Source: Verrucomicrobiota bacterium (GTDB lineage: Bacteria > Verrucomicrobiota > Verrucomicrobiia > Limisphaerales > JAHEOI01). From it: a stretch of DNA of 11,793 nucleotides. This document shows, in pieces, positions 1 to 5,672 of this stretch. The stretch is from NCBI GenBank assembly GCA_018610125.1, contig JAHEOI010000148.1:1-11793 (forward strand), in the 5' to 3' direction. The notes beneath the pieces were generated by a model. It saw nothing but the letters and a program-made list of their open reading frames with translations. It did no database searches and was not told the DNA's origin. Position numbers and translations under genes: made by a program. Each line of letters begins with the position of its first letter. Within the stretch, counting starts at the first letter, position 1.

Positions 1-113
1 CCAACCCGCCGCGCCACCTTCGCGCTGAAAATCAGCCCGAACGCCAGTCTCAATCGCTCCCAAAATGATAGCGCCTCGCCAGATCCTTGCTCCATATCGA
101 GAGTGTGACTCAT
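1..113 (-). CDS. N-terminal fragment of an unidentified protein (possibly DUF2760-like)
   Basis: An open frame starts at an ATG at 113 on the minus strand and runs without a stop off the left edge, giving about 37 residues. They begin MSHTLDMEQGSGEAL and continue with FWERLRLAFGLIF and a basic stretch (KVARR). A short polar leader followed by an amphipathic F/W/L-rich segment ending in 'RV' recalls the start of DUF2760 proteins, but that is from memory and weak. GAGG lies directly against this ATG, too close to serve as its ribosome site; an in-frame GTG six bases upstream and a second ATG at 95 are alternative starts. It is divergent from cysI, with 141 bp between the two starts. It could be a chance frame, but it is open to the edge and shows sensible residue use. 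Confidence 0.45.
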   Translation of the reverse strand, partial: MSHTLDMEQGSGEALSFWERLRLAFGLIFSAKVARRV

Positions 114-254
114 CCTCGCCACCCGGTAAATCCCGGAGCCAAAGAAAACTGCCTCACTATCATAAGTAAGTTGATTATCTTAGGCAAATTTTGGGTAGAC
201 AGGCGTGATTTCGCCCTTTATCGTGAGGAAAACAAAGGTTTTTGAGAGTGGGCT
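114..254. promoter_or_regulatory. Divergent intergenic region upstream of cysI
   Basis: This 141-bp gap separates two divergent starts and must hold any cysI promoter. It contains a relatively AT-rich core (about 160-195) with an imperfect palindrome at 167-182, TAAG-N8-CTTA, which could be an operator half-site pair. TTGATT at 171-176 could be a -35 box, but no convincing -10 sits at the right distance. A small GGCG...CGCC dyad lies at 202-215. The ribosome site for cysI is weak: GAGAG at 244-248, six bases before the ATG. No specific regulator can be named. Confidence 0.3.
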
Positions 255-1988
255 ATGGCAAAAAAGAGCGTTGAGCAGATCAAGCATGAGAGTCGTTTCC
301 TCCGGGCGACTTTAAAAGAGACTCTGGAGGGGGAAGCGACCCACTTCAGCGACGAAGAGTATCAGGTGCTGAAGTTCCACGGCAGCTATCAGCAGGATGA
401 CCGTGATGTTCGTAAGGAGCGAAAGCGGGCCGGCTTGGAGAAGGCTTGGATCTACATGATTCGCAACAAGCTCCCGGGGGGTGAAGTGAGTGCCGAGCAG
501 TACCTCGCGGCGGATCGAATCGCCGAGGAGCTCGCCAATGGGAGCATCCGATTAACGACCCGACAGGACTTTCAATTTCACGGGATTACCAAAGCAGGCT
601 TGAAGGAGACGATCCGGCGTATTCACGACTCCGGGGTCACGACATTGGGGGCGTGCGGCGATAATGTACGCAACACATTGGCTCCCGCCTCGCCGTTGGC
701 GACGCCCGAGCACCGCGATGCGGAAAAGCTGGCCGATGAGCTCACCCACACATTCCTCGCCAACAGCAATGCCTACTACGAAATCTGGCTCGATGGCGAG
801 CGTGTCGCTGTGGACGAGAATGGCGATCCCAAAGAGAGCGAGCCGATTTACGGTCGGTACTACCTCCCGCGCAAGTTCAAGATCGCCATCGGGATCCCAC
901 CCCGAAACGATGTCGATATCTATTCGAACGATGTCGGGCTCGTGCCGTACTCGGAAAATGGCGAGGTCAAAGGCTACACCATCCTGGTCGGCGGCGGCTT
1001 CGGGATGACCCATGGCAAGAAAGAGACCTATCCCCGACTTAGCCGTCCGCTCTTTTACGTGGCTCGGGAACATGTCGTCGATGCCTGCGTGGCCATCGTC
1101 ACAACGCAACGCGACTATGGGAACCGTGAGAATCGGAATCGCGCCCGGTTGAAATACCTCATCGATGAAAAGGGAATGGACTGGTTTCAACAAGAGGTCG
1201 AATCGCGATTAAACGCCCCGACTCAAGCGCCCAAGTCGTTCGAATTCAATACGGTGGGGGATATGCTCGGCTGGCACGAGCAAGGCGATGGCAATCTATT
1301 TTGCTGCGCCTATGTTGAGGAGGGCCGCATCCAAGACACGGAGGAAGTCCGTTACCGCACGGCTTTCCGGACCATTGCCGAGCGCTTTGGTCGCCCAATG
1401 CGCGTCACCCCCAATTGCAACCTGCTCATCTACAACATCGCCCCTGACCAGAAGCAGGAAATCGAGCAGATTCTGCGAGAAAACGGCTTGCCGCAGCCGG
1501 ATTCGATGACAGAGGCCAAAAAGACGGCGCAATCGTGTGTCGGCCTCCCGACCTGTGGACTCGCGCTGGCCGAAAGCGAGCGGTTTTTCCCGAAGCTCAT
1601 GGGCCAAATCGATTCCGTCCTAAAAGAGCTCCATCTTGAAAGCGAGCCAATACTGATTCGGATGACCGGCTGCCCCAACGGCTGTGCTCGGCCTTACAAT
1701 GCCGACATTGCCTTTGTCGGTCGAGGGCCCGGCAAATACGCGGTCTTTATCGGCGGATCCTATGATGGCTCCCGCTTGAACGGGCTTGCTCACAAGACCG
1801 TCGATGAGCAGGATCTTATCCCGACAATCCGACCGTATCTGGAAGAATTTGCCGCTCACCGCCAGAACGGGGAAAGCTTTTCGGCCTATTGGGGGCGCAC
1901 CCATCCCAAAGGACCGGAGCCCCATCCCGAGCAATTCCACGAAGAGCTGGCACAACGCGAGGCCCAAGCATCGACCGTCAGCGATTAA
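255..1988 (+). CDS. cysI: Assimilatory sulfite reductase, siroheme/4Fe-4S hemoprotein subunit (CysI type)
   Basis: This enzyme makes the six-electron reduction of sulfite to sulfide in assimilatory sulfur metabolism, in the cytoplasm. The 577-residue product aligns from memory along the whole of E. coli CysI (570 aa): HESRFLR near the start, FHGSYQQDDRD (41-51), TTRQDFQFHG (101-110), YLPRKFK (203-209) and LVGGGFG (244-250). The siroheme-4Fe4S cysteines are visible as C428-x5-C434 and C473-PNG-C477, and the sulfite-binding basic residues correspond to R70, R139, K207 and K209. Both ferrodoxin-like half-domain repeats appear complete, so the enzyme should be active. No cysJ flavoprotein gene or other sulfur gene is adjacent, so the electron donor (CysJ elsewhere, or ferredoxin) is open. 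The C-terminal tail (EPHPEQFHEELAQREAQ) is polar and unlike E. coli. A nitrite reductase role is less likely given the CysI-like layout. Confidence 0.93.
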   Translation: MAKKSVEQIKHESRFLRATLKETLEGEATHFSDEEYQVLKFHGSYQQDDRDVRKERKRAGLEKAWIYMIRNKLPGGEVSAEQYLAADRIAEELANGSIRLTTRQDFQFHGITKAGLKETIRRIHDSGVTTLGACGDNVRNTLAPASPLATPEHRDAEKLADELTHTFLANSNAYYEIWLDGERVAVDENGDPKESEPIYGRYYLPRKFKIAIGIPPRNDVDIYSNDVGLVPYSENGEVKGYTILVGGGFGMTHGKKETYPRLSRPLFYVAREHVVDACVAIVTTQRDYGNRENRNRARLKYLIDEKGMDWFQQEVESRLNAPTQAPKSFEFNTVGDMLGWHEQGDGNLFCCAYVEEGRIQDTEEVRYRTAFRTIAERFGRPMRVTPNCNLLIYNIAPDQKQEIEQILRENGLPQPDSMTEAKKTAQSCVGLPTCGLALAESERFFPKLMGQIDSVLKELHLESEPILIRMTGCPNGCARPYNADIAFVGRGPGKYAVFIGGSYDGSRLNGLAHKTVDEQDLIPTIRPYLEEFAAHRQNGESFSAYWGRTHPKGPEPHPEQFHEELAQREAQASTVSD

Positions 1989-2015
1989 CGCTGTTGCGGT
2001 AGATCCTCTCTGATA

Positions 2016-2037
2016 GGGACGTCGTCCCCGACGTCCC
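2016..2037 (+). repeat. Palindromic interspersed repeat, copy 1 (perfect 9-bp stem)
   Basis: A perfect hairpin starts 27 bases after the cysI stop: arm GGGACGTCG (2016-2024), loop TCCC, arm CGACGTCCC (2029-2037). It is preceded by CTGATA (2010-2015) and followed by CTCTTTCAAC (2039-2048). The same flank-stem-flank arrangement recurs at 9765-9802, so this is a repeat family rather than a private terminator. It could still end cysI transcripts, because the stem is stable, but no uninterrupted T run follows. Confidence 0.75.
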
Positions 2038-2060
2038 ACTCTTTCAACCCTTTTCTTTAC

Positions 2061-2091
2061 TTCGCGTCGTTGGCGCCGTTCGCGGGTAAAT
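2061..2091. repeat. Short GC-rich period-9 intergenic repeat
   Basis: Three consecutive 9-bp units read TTCGCGTCG, TTGGCGCCG and TTCGCGGGT (2061-2087), followed by AAAT. Read on the minus strand, this has the form ATTTACCCGCGAA...GCGCCAA...CGCGAAG. It resembles the widespread extragenic repeats of the type 'accgcgaa-n-cgcgaa-n-cgcgaag' found scattered between genes in many bacterial genomes. That resemblance is from memory. It does not lie in any supported gene. Confidence 0.45.
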
Positions 2092-2110
2092 CTCTTTTCC
2101 TCCTTCCCCA

Positions 2111-2138
2111 CGCAATTGGCACCTCGCAATTGGCACCT
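2111..2138. repeat. 14-bp tandem duplication
   Basis: The unit CGCAATTGGCACCT occurs twice head to tail without a gap (2111-2124 and 2125-2138) and is followed by CG. It lies in the gene-free stretch between the cysI hairpin and the convergent small gene ending at 2166. A perfect 10-bp palindrome, GCCCGCGGGC, follows at 2144-2153. The tandem pair looks like a recent slippage or duplication event with no visible coding role. Confidence 0.7.
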
Positions 2139-2165
2139 CGATCGCCCGCGGGCAGCCTCCGGCAC

Positions 2166-2420
2166 CTATGCCACTGCCTTATTTCGACCTTTTCCCTTCC
2201 TCCGTAATCGCCGCCTTTCTAAGGGACGCAAAGCGTAGAGAGCGTAATAGAGCCAAGGGGAATATTGCGGCGAGTTGATCTCACGCATCATCTCTAGCCG
2301 ATGATATCGGCAAATGCCATGCGAGACATCTGTCTCCTCGGAAATCAAGCCAAATTCCTTTTCACACCAGGCACATGAACGCCGCTGCCGCCGTGAAGCG
2401 CCTCCACCACATTTAGACAT
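2166..2420 (-). CDS. Small putative zinc-binding protein, CxxC...SHGICxxH motif
   Basis: This is an 84-residue basic protein of unknown role. The sequence shows C16-AW-C19, then SHGIC (33-37) and H40, i.e. Cys-x2-Cys-x17-Cys-x2-His, a plausible single-zinc site. Small bacterial proteins with 'CAWC...SHGIC' motifs are common, and the same motif occurs appended to sensor proteins, but none has a function I can state. The C-terminus has an aromatic patch (SPWLYYALYAL, 54-64) and then a strongly basic tail (RPLERRRLRRKGKGRNK). I chose the ATG at 2420, which has AAGGAGG nine bases upstream. A second AAGGAGG precedes the in-frame ATGs at 2441 and 2444, giving a 91- or 92-residue form; the extra residues (MRRRSWW) are encoded by the second Shine-Dalgarno itself. 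The open frame continues upstream to 2666 but there overlaps the next gene. It is probably co-transcribed with that upstream gene, 49 bp away. Confidence 0.7.
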   Translation of the reverse strand: MSKCGGGASRRQRRSCAWCEKEFGLISEETDVSHGICRYHRLEMMREINSPQYSPWLYYALYALRPLERRRLRRKGKGRNKAVA

Positions 2421-2453
2421 CCACCAAGACCTCCTTCTCATCATAACCTCCTT
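2421..2453 (-). promoter_or_regulatory. Two tandem strong Shine-Dalgarno sequences
   Basis: On the minus strand, AAGGAGG occurs at 2453-2447, five bases before an ATG at 2441, and again at 2436-2430, nine bases before the ATG at 2420. All the ATGs (2444, 2441, 2420) are in the frame of the zinc-motif protein. Either site could be the true one, or two isoforms could be made. Most other genes in this window have weak ribosome sites, so the duplication stands out. Confidence 0.6.
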
Positions 2454-2469
2454 CTTCTTAATACTGGGT

Positions 2470-2694
2470 TTAAACTCCGCTTCGAGACTTTGCTTTCTCA
2501 GAACGTGATTTCCGCGAACGCTTTGCCGACTCGCTCGCCTCTGCCTCCGCCAAGGCATGATCCAGCAGCTCAGCCGCCTGATACGCCTCGTTGCTATCGT
2601 CTTTCGAAGCCAGCGCATGAATGACCGCCTTAGCGACATACGCCAGCTCCGAGGTCTTGTTCTCAAGGGATTTCATCTCATTCTTGCGGGCCAT
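2470..2694 (-). CDS. Small hypothetical helical protein with basic tail
   Basis: This is a 74-residue protein that I do not recognise. The N-terminal part (KSLENKTSELAYVAKAVIHALASKDD) and the centre (NEAYQAAELLDHALAEAEASES) read as two amphipathic helices. The last 20 residues are a Lys/Arg/Ser tail (KRSRKSRSEKAKSRSGV). The ATG at 2694 is chosen; ATG 2700, ATG 2676 and TTG 2730 are alternatives, and none has a clear Shine-Dalgarno. It is the first gene of a minus-strand pair with the zinc-motif gene and is divergent from the HTH regulator. The 90-bp gap between the two starts holds operator-like repeats, so the HTH protein may control it. The coding call rests on sensible residue composition and on its position. 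Confidence 0.6.
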   Translation of the reverse strand: MARKNEMKSLENKTSELAYVAKAVIHALASKDDSNEAYQAAELLDHALAEAEASESAKRSRKSRSEKAKSRSGV

Positions 2695-2722
2695 GCACAT
2701 AAAATGACACGGTTCATAACTT

Positions 2723-2773
2723 TTGTGCAATCTTTAAAAATAAATTTTCTTGGATTTCACAAAATTTGTGCAA
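2723..2773. promoter_or_regulatory. Divergent promoter region with operator-like repeats
   Basis: The gap between the minus-strand small-gene pair and the HTH gene is markedly AT-rich. It holds a perfect inverted repeat CACAAA-A-TTTGTG (2758-2770). The octamer TTGTGCAA occurs twice in the same orientation, at 2723-2730 and 2766-2773, 43 bp apart, close to four helical turns. The right octamer overlaps the inverted repeat and the left one lies close to the small gene's start. This geometry fits binding by the adjacent XRE-family regulator to both divergent promoters. That it is the target of this regulator is an inference. Confidence 0.5.
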
Positions 2774-2784
2774 AAATAACGGTA

Positions 2785-3252
2785 ATGAGTCATCTTTCGG
2801 AAAAAATAAACCGGCTACAAGGGGATTTGACGCAGGAGCAAATGGCCAGGCGTTGCGGTGTCAGCCGAAATGTTTTCAGCTACTTGGCCAAAGGGCAAAC
2901 AGTCAAGCTTTCGACACTGCGCAAGATTGCCAATGCCTTCGAGTTGACGCGGGCGGCTTGGCTTGATCTGTTGATCGCATGGATTCGGGCTGAAATCGGC
3001 GAAGAAGATTTCAAGGACCTCATCGTCCGTCGGAGTGAAACAGCGAATGAAGATGGGATGCTGCACGACGCCGAGCAGAAGCAGGAAGAGATATTGCTGA
3101 AGCATTTCTCACTCTTATCCGAAGCGGAACAAGCGGAGGTCGTGAAGACGATGCAGCGGCAAGAAGTGTTGAATTGCCTGCCCCCTATCAACCAGGTCTG
3201 GGACCGGTTTGAGAGCCCGAAGAAGCAAGCGAAGCCTCGGCGCAAGCCTTAA
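2785..3252 (+). CDS. XRE-family helix-turn-helix transcriptional regulator
   Basis: This is a 155-residue DNA-binding protein. Residues 5-58 form an XRE/Cro-C1 type HTH: KINRLQGDLTQEQMARRCGVSRNV, then FSYLAKGQTVKLSTLRKIANAF. The helix pair is TQEQMARRCGVS and the recognition helix is about SRNVFSYLAKGQ (27-38). A mixed charged region follows and then a helical segment (ILLKHFSLLSEAEQAEVVKTM, 103-123) that may dimerise. The C-terminus is basic. I chose the ATG at 2785 because the HTH starts almost at once; the frame is open back to 2557 but that part lies opposite a small gene on the other strand and reads as noise. There is no clear Shine-Dalgarno. It is followed after 8 bp by a lipoprotein gene and is divergent from two small genes, so autoregulation and control of that arm are likely. 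The ligand or signal is unknown. Confidence 0.8.
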   Translation: MSHLSEKINRLQGDLTQEQMARRCGVSRNVFSYLAKGQTVKLSTLRKIANAFELTRAAWLDLLIAWIRAEIGEEDFKDLIVRRSETANEDGMLHDAEQKQEEILLKHFSLLSEAEQAEVVKTMQRQEVLNCLPPINQVWDRFESPKKQAKPRRKP

Positions 3253-3260
3253 GGAATCTA

Positions 3261-3611
3261 ATGATGCCATCGGCAGCTCGATCGACGTCACCCCATGCTT
3301 CTTTTAAGCCCGGTTGCAAGTCCCGAGCTCGTGTCCGAATTCAATGGAGGCTCCCGACGTGCCTCTTGGCTACCTCCCTGCTCGCATTTGCCTGCACCAC
3401 TCAAAAAGAGCCTCTGCCTTCGATGGCAGATCTCCCGAAACCATATCGTGAGCGTCTCCAAGAGGAGGGCGGCAGCCTGTTGGTGAACCCACAAACAGGG
3501 AATCGCCATTACGTCCCGAACAATGGGAGCTTTAAATGGGATTACAGCGCCAGGGAGTGGCAGATTAAGCTTGAAAGCCCTCCTTCTGAAGCTCCCGAGA
3601 CACGGCCTTAA
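3261..3611 (+). CDS. Small putative lipoprotein of unknown function
   Basis: This 116-residue protein has a lipoprotein signal: a basic region (CKSRARVRIQWR), a hydrophobic core (LPTCLLATSLLAFA) and a lipobox cysteine at C45 (L-A-F-A-C). The segment before it is unusually long, about 30 residues, but no later in-frame start precedes the signal. The mature part is about 70 residues with a recognisable compact stretch, PKPYRERLQEEGGSLLVN and then PQTGNRHYVPNNGSFKWDY, and I do not recognise the family. The start is supported by AAGGA five bases before the ATG at 3261, in the 8-bp gap after the HTH gene, so the two are surely one transcript. A regulator cotranscribed with an envelope lipoprotein could suggest envelope sensing, but nothing in the sequence proves it. 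Its stop is 14 bp from the stop of the convergent peptidase gene. Confidence 0.7.
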   Translation: MMPSAARSTSPHASFKPGCKSRARVRIQWRLPTCLLATSLLAFACTTQKEPLPSMADLPKPYRERLQEEGGSLLVNPQTGNRHYVPNNGSFKWDYSAREWQIKLESPPSEAPETRP

Positions 3612-3625
3612 ACAGATGCCCCGAT

Positions 3626-4741
3626 TCAACGAAGCTGAGTCATTTCCTTGGGATAGCTCGTCAAAGCTTCACCGCCGTTTTCGGTGACCAAGAGGTCATC
3701 TTCGATTCGCACCCCACCCAGATCCGGAAGGTAGATCCCCGGCTCGATTGTAAAAACCATCCCCGGCGTCAAGGGCGTCGTATTCGCCTGATGCATCGAT
3801 GGTCCCTCATGCGGCTCAATTCCCATGCCATGGCCCACCCGATGCAGGAAATGCTCCCCATACCCCGCCGTGTCAATCACCTCACGAGCTGCGCGATCGA
3901 TCTCACCCACGGCGCGTCCGGGCTCAATAGCCTTGATCGCCTGTCGTTCGGCTTCCAGCACCGCCTCATAAACCGACCGCTGGCGCTGTGAGCCTTCTCC
4001 GACAATAAACGTCCGTGTGATGTCGGAACAATACCCATTGGCAAAGACGCCGAGGTCGACCAACAAAAAATCCCCGGCTTGCGCCTCGGTCATGCCAGGC
4101 TTCCCGTGGGGCAATGCCGACCGCTTTCCCGCCAAAACGATCGTGCCAAAAGCCGGAGACATCGCGCCGTAACGCTTCATTCGGTATTCGATCTCGGCAG
4201 CGAGATCGCGTTCGGCCATCCCCGCAGTAAAGCGGTTCATTGCTTCCTCAAGGCTCTTTTCAGCAATACGGACAGCCTCACGAATGAGCGCAACCTCATG
4301 CTCCGATTTCACCGAGCGCATCACGTCGAGGTCGGAAGCCAAATCAAAGCCGGACTCCACCTGCGGGAGAGCCGATCGCAATTGTTCCCACCGTTTTACC
4401 GAGAGGGCCCCCTTTTCGATTCCCAATGACCTCCCGGTGGCCGATGACCAATGCGTTGCCAAAGCTTCAAAAGGGTCCTCGTGGTCCTGATAGGTCGATA
4501 CGGTCTCGACGTCTGTGCACTCCCGAGCCTCTTGCGCGTCCAAGGCAGGACAGATCAATGCCTCATCTCCCGTCGTTGAGAGGAAAAGCGCCAGTAAGCG
4601 TTCGTGGGGATCGGAATGGAATCCACTGAAGTAGTAAACATTCGGCGGCGACACGAGAAAGGCCGAAGCCACGCCGGCCTCGCCCAGTCGCCCCCGCAAT
4701 TCGTCCCGTCGCCCCCGAAAAGGTGTCTTATCCGCTGACAT
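3626..4741 (-). CDS. M24-family metallopeptidase (Xaa-Pro aminopeptidase/dipeptidase type)
   Basis: This is a 371-residue cytoplasmic peptidase with no signal sequence. The N-terminal creatinase-like domain (residues about 5-135, with NVYYFSGFHSDPHERLLAL) is followed by a 'pita-bread' catalytic domain. All five metal ligands are visible: D229 (LLVDLG), D240 (SDITRT), H304 (VGHGMG), E333 (FTIEPG) and E347 (RIEDD). The family's supporting histidines are H212 (ALPHG) and H311 (EPHEGP). It should release N-terminal residues before proline or cleave Xaa-Pro dipeptides with a two-metal centre. Exact substrate choice (PepP or PepQ) cannot be read. The ATG at 4741 is chosen over an upstream TTG at 4765 because AGGAGGG sits five bases before it. 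It follows the metallo-beta-lactamase-fold gene by 25 bp and is probably co-transcribed. Confidence 0.9.
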   Translation of the reverse strand: MSADKTPFRGRRDELRGRLGEAGVASAFLVSPPNVYYFSGFHSDPHERLLALFLSTTGDEALICPALDAQEARECTDVETVSTYQDHEDPFEALATHWSSATGRSLGIEKGALSVKRWEQLRSALPQVESGFDLASDLDVMRSVKSEHEVALIREAVRIAEKSLEEAMNRFTAGMAERDLAAEIEYRMKRYGAMSPAFGTIVLAGKRSALPHGKPGMTEAQAGDFLLVDLGVFANGYCSDITRTFIVGEGSQRQRSVYEAVLEAERQAIKAIEPGRAVGEIDRAAREVIDTAGYGEHFLHRVGHGMGIEPHEGPSMHQANTTPLTPGMVFTIEPGIYLPDLGGVRIEDDLLVTENGGEALTSYPKEMTQLR

Positions 4742-4753
4742 CCAATCCCTCCT
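4742..4753 (-). promoter_or_regulatory. Strong ribosome binding site of the M24 peptidase
   Basis: On the minus strand AGGAGGG (4753-4747) lies five bases before the ATG at 4741. It decides the start against the longer TTG-initiated frame, which would begin 24 bases upstream and would place this Shine-Dalgarno inside the coding sequence. Confidence 0.75.
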
Positions 4754-4766
4754 GACCGTTACCAAC

Positions 4767-5654
4767 TCAATTCACGCTTTTGTAAAGCGTTTCGATCCAA
4801 CGGTCGGTATCAATGAAGCCCCAGCTCCATGTCGACCAGCGCTCAGGCAGACCGGCCTCTTGGATCGCTTCAAGCGACTCCCCATCCTCGACGCGCTCAC
4901 GTACGATCGCTCGCGTCTTGTTCAGCATCCGGTGAAATCGCTTCAAATCATCCACGTCACCGAGTGGACCGTGTCCCGGTATTAATGCGGCATCCTCCGG
5001 CACCTTTTCCAGGACTTTCTCGACGTTATGAATGTAACCGGTAACGCTCCCGCCGCTATTCCGGTCGATAAACGGGAACCGGCCATTGAATAGGTGATCT
5101 CCCATATGGACGACATTGGACTTCGGAAAATAGACCACGCTGTCACCATCCGTATGCCCCTTCGGCAAATGAATGACGCGAATCGGCTCGCCGTTGAAGT
5201 GAACCTTTAACGACTCGTCAAAGGTAATCACTGGCAGCCCTTCCTTTTCCATTGGCGGCTCATTTCCCCTGCCGGACTCTTGCTCGCCCGCCAGCCGCTT
5301 CCGAACATTCTCGTGGGCGATAATCGGCGCCTTTTGGCCAAAGTGGGAGTTGCCACCGGTATGATCCCCATGCCAATGGGTGTTGAGCACAAACTTGAGC
5401 TTGTTCTCGCTTAGCTCGTCCAGTGCGGCTTCGATCTTATCCGACAAGGGAGCGAACTGATCATCGATCAGCAGGATCCCGTCCTCACCGACTGAAACCC
5501 CGATATTCCCCCCACTCCCTTTGAGCATGTGGACATTGCCAGCGACATGCTGCGTCTCGATCTCCACGTCCGAGAAATCCCGCTGCGCCAGACCGGGCTG
5601 TGTCGCCATCCCGACCGCCACCAAACCGATAAAGACCTTAATCTCTCTCCTCAT
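4767..5654 (-). CDS. Exported metallo-beta-lactamase-fold hydrolase
   Basis: This 295-residue protein starts with a signal peptide (MRREIKVFIGLVAVGMATQPGLAQ), so it acts in the periplasm. The MBL-fold metal site is complete: H93-W-H95-G-D97-H98 (HWHGDHTGG), H167 (GHTDGD), D186 (HMGDHLF) and H228 (PGHGPL). An aspartate, not the cysteine of B1 beta-lactamases, fills the bridging position, so a broad hydrolase role is more likely than antibiotic resistance. The pattern 'NTHWHGDHTGGN' and 'ATQ..LAQ' leader resemble the SoxH/quinoprotein-relay-like cyclase-type hydrolases; the substrate is unknown. The ATG at 5654 has GGAG eight bases upstream. It is the first gene of a pair with the cytoplasmic M24 peptidase, 25 bp downstream, and is divergent from ydbH. 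The shared 144-bp gap contains both promoters. Confidence 0.88.
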   Translation of the reverse strand: MRREIKVFIGLVAVGMATQPGLAQRDFSDVEIETQHVAGNVHMLKGSGGNIGVSVGEDGILLIDDQFAPLSDKIEAALDELSENKLKFVLNTHWHGDHTGGNSHFGQKAPIIAHENVRKRLAGEQESGRGNEPPMEKEGLPVITFDESLKVHFNGEPIRVIHLPKGHTDGDSVVYFPKSNVVHMGDHLFNGRFPFIDRNSGGSVTGYIHNVEKVLEKVPEDAALIPGHGPLGDVDDLKRFHRMLNKTRAIVRERVEDGESLEAIQEAGLPERWSTWSWGFIDTDRWIETLYKSVN

Positions 5655-5672
5655 ACAACTTCTCCTTTCTTT

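Noticed and set aside
552..1193. 213-residue open frame on the minus strand inside cysI
   Set aside because: It lies wholly opposite a clear cysI reading frame, shows no recognisable motif and has no ribosome site. It is a by-product of GC-rich codon use.
2016..2037. CRISPR or integron-type repeat
   Set aside because: The palindrome is not repeated at regular spacing with unique spacers, and no cas or integrase gene is present in the window.
1620..2165. 181-residue minus-strand open frame over the cysI end and the intergenic repeats
   Set aside because: Half of it is antisense to conserved CysI sequence containing the Fe-S cysteines, and the rest reads through repeats with an Arg-rich translation.
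2445..2666. Upstream part of the long open frame containing the zinc-motif gene
   Set aside because: It overlaps the other small gene in a different frame, is Arg/Trp-rich, and strong Shine-Dalgarno sites mark later starts.
2557..2784. N-terminal extension of the HTH regulator frame
   Set aside because: The added 76 residues lie opposite the small helical gene and the operator region, and the HTH fold begins right at the ATG at 2785.
2880..3245. 121-residue minus-strand open frame opposite the HTH gene
   Set aside because: Ser/Cys-rich translation without motifs, antisense to a recognisable HTH domain.
2166..3252. Toxin-antitoxin system
   Set aside because: An HTH gene near small genes suggests it, but the genes are divergent, no toxin fold is visible, and the regulator is paired with a lipoprotein instead.
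4767..5654. True beta-lactamase (antibiotic resistance) assignment
   Set aside because: The fold motifs are present, but the bridging position is Asp rather than Cys and the context gives no resistance link, so only a general hydrolase call is justified.
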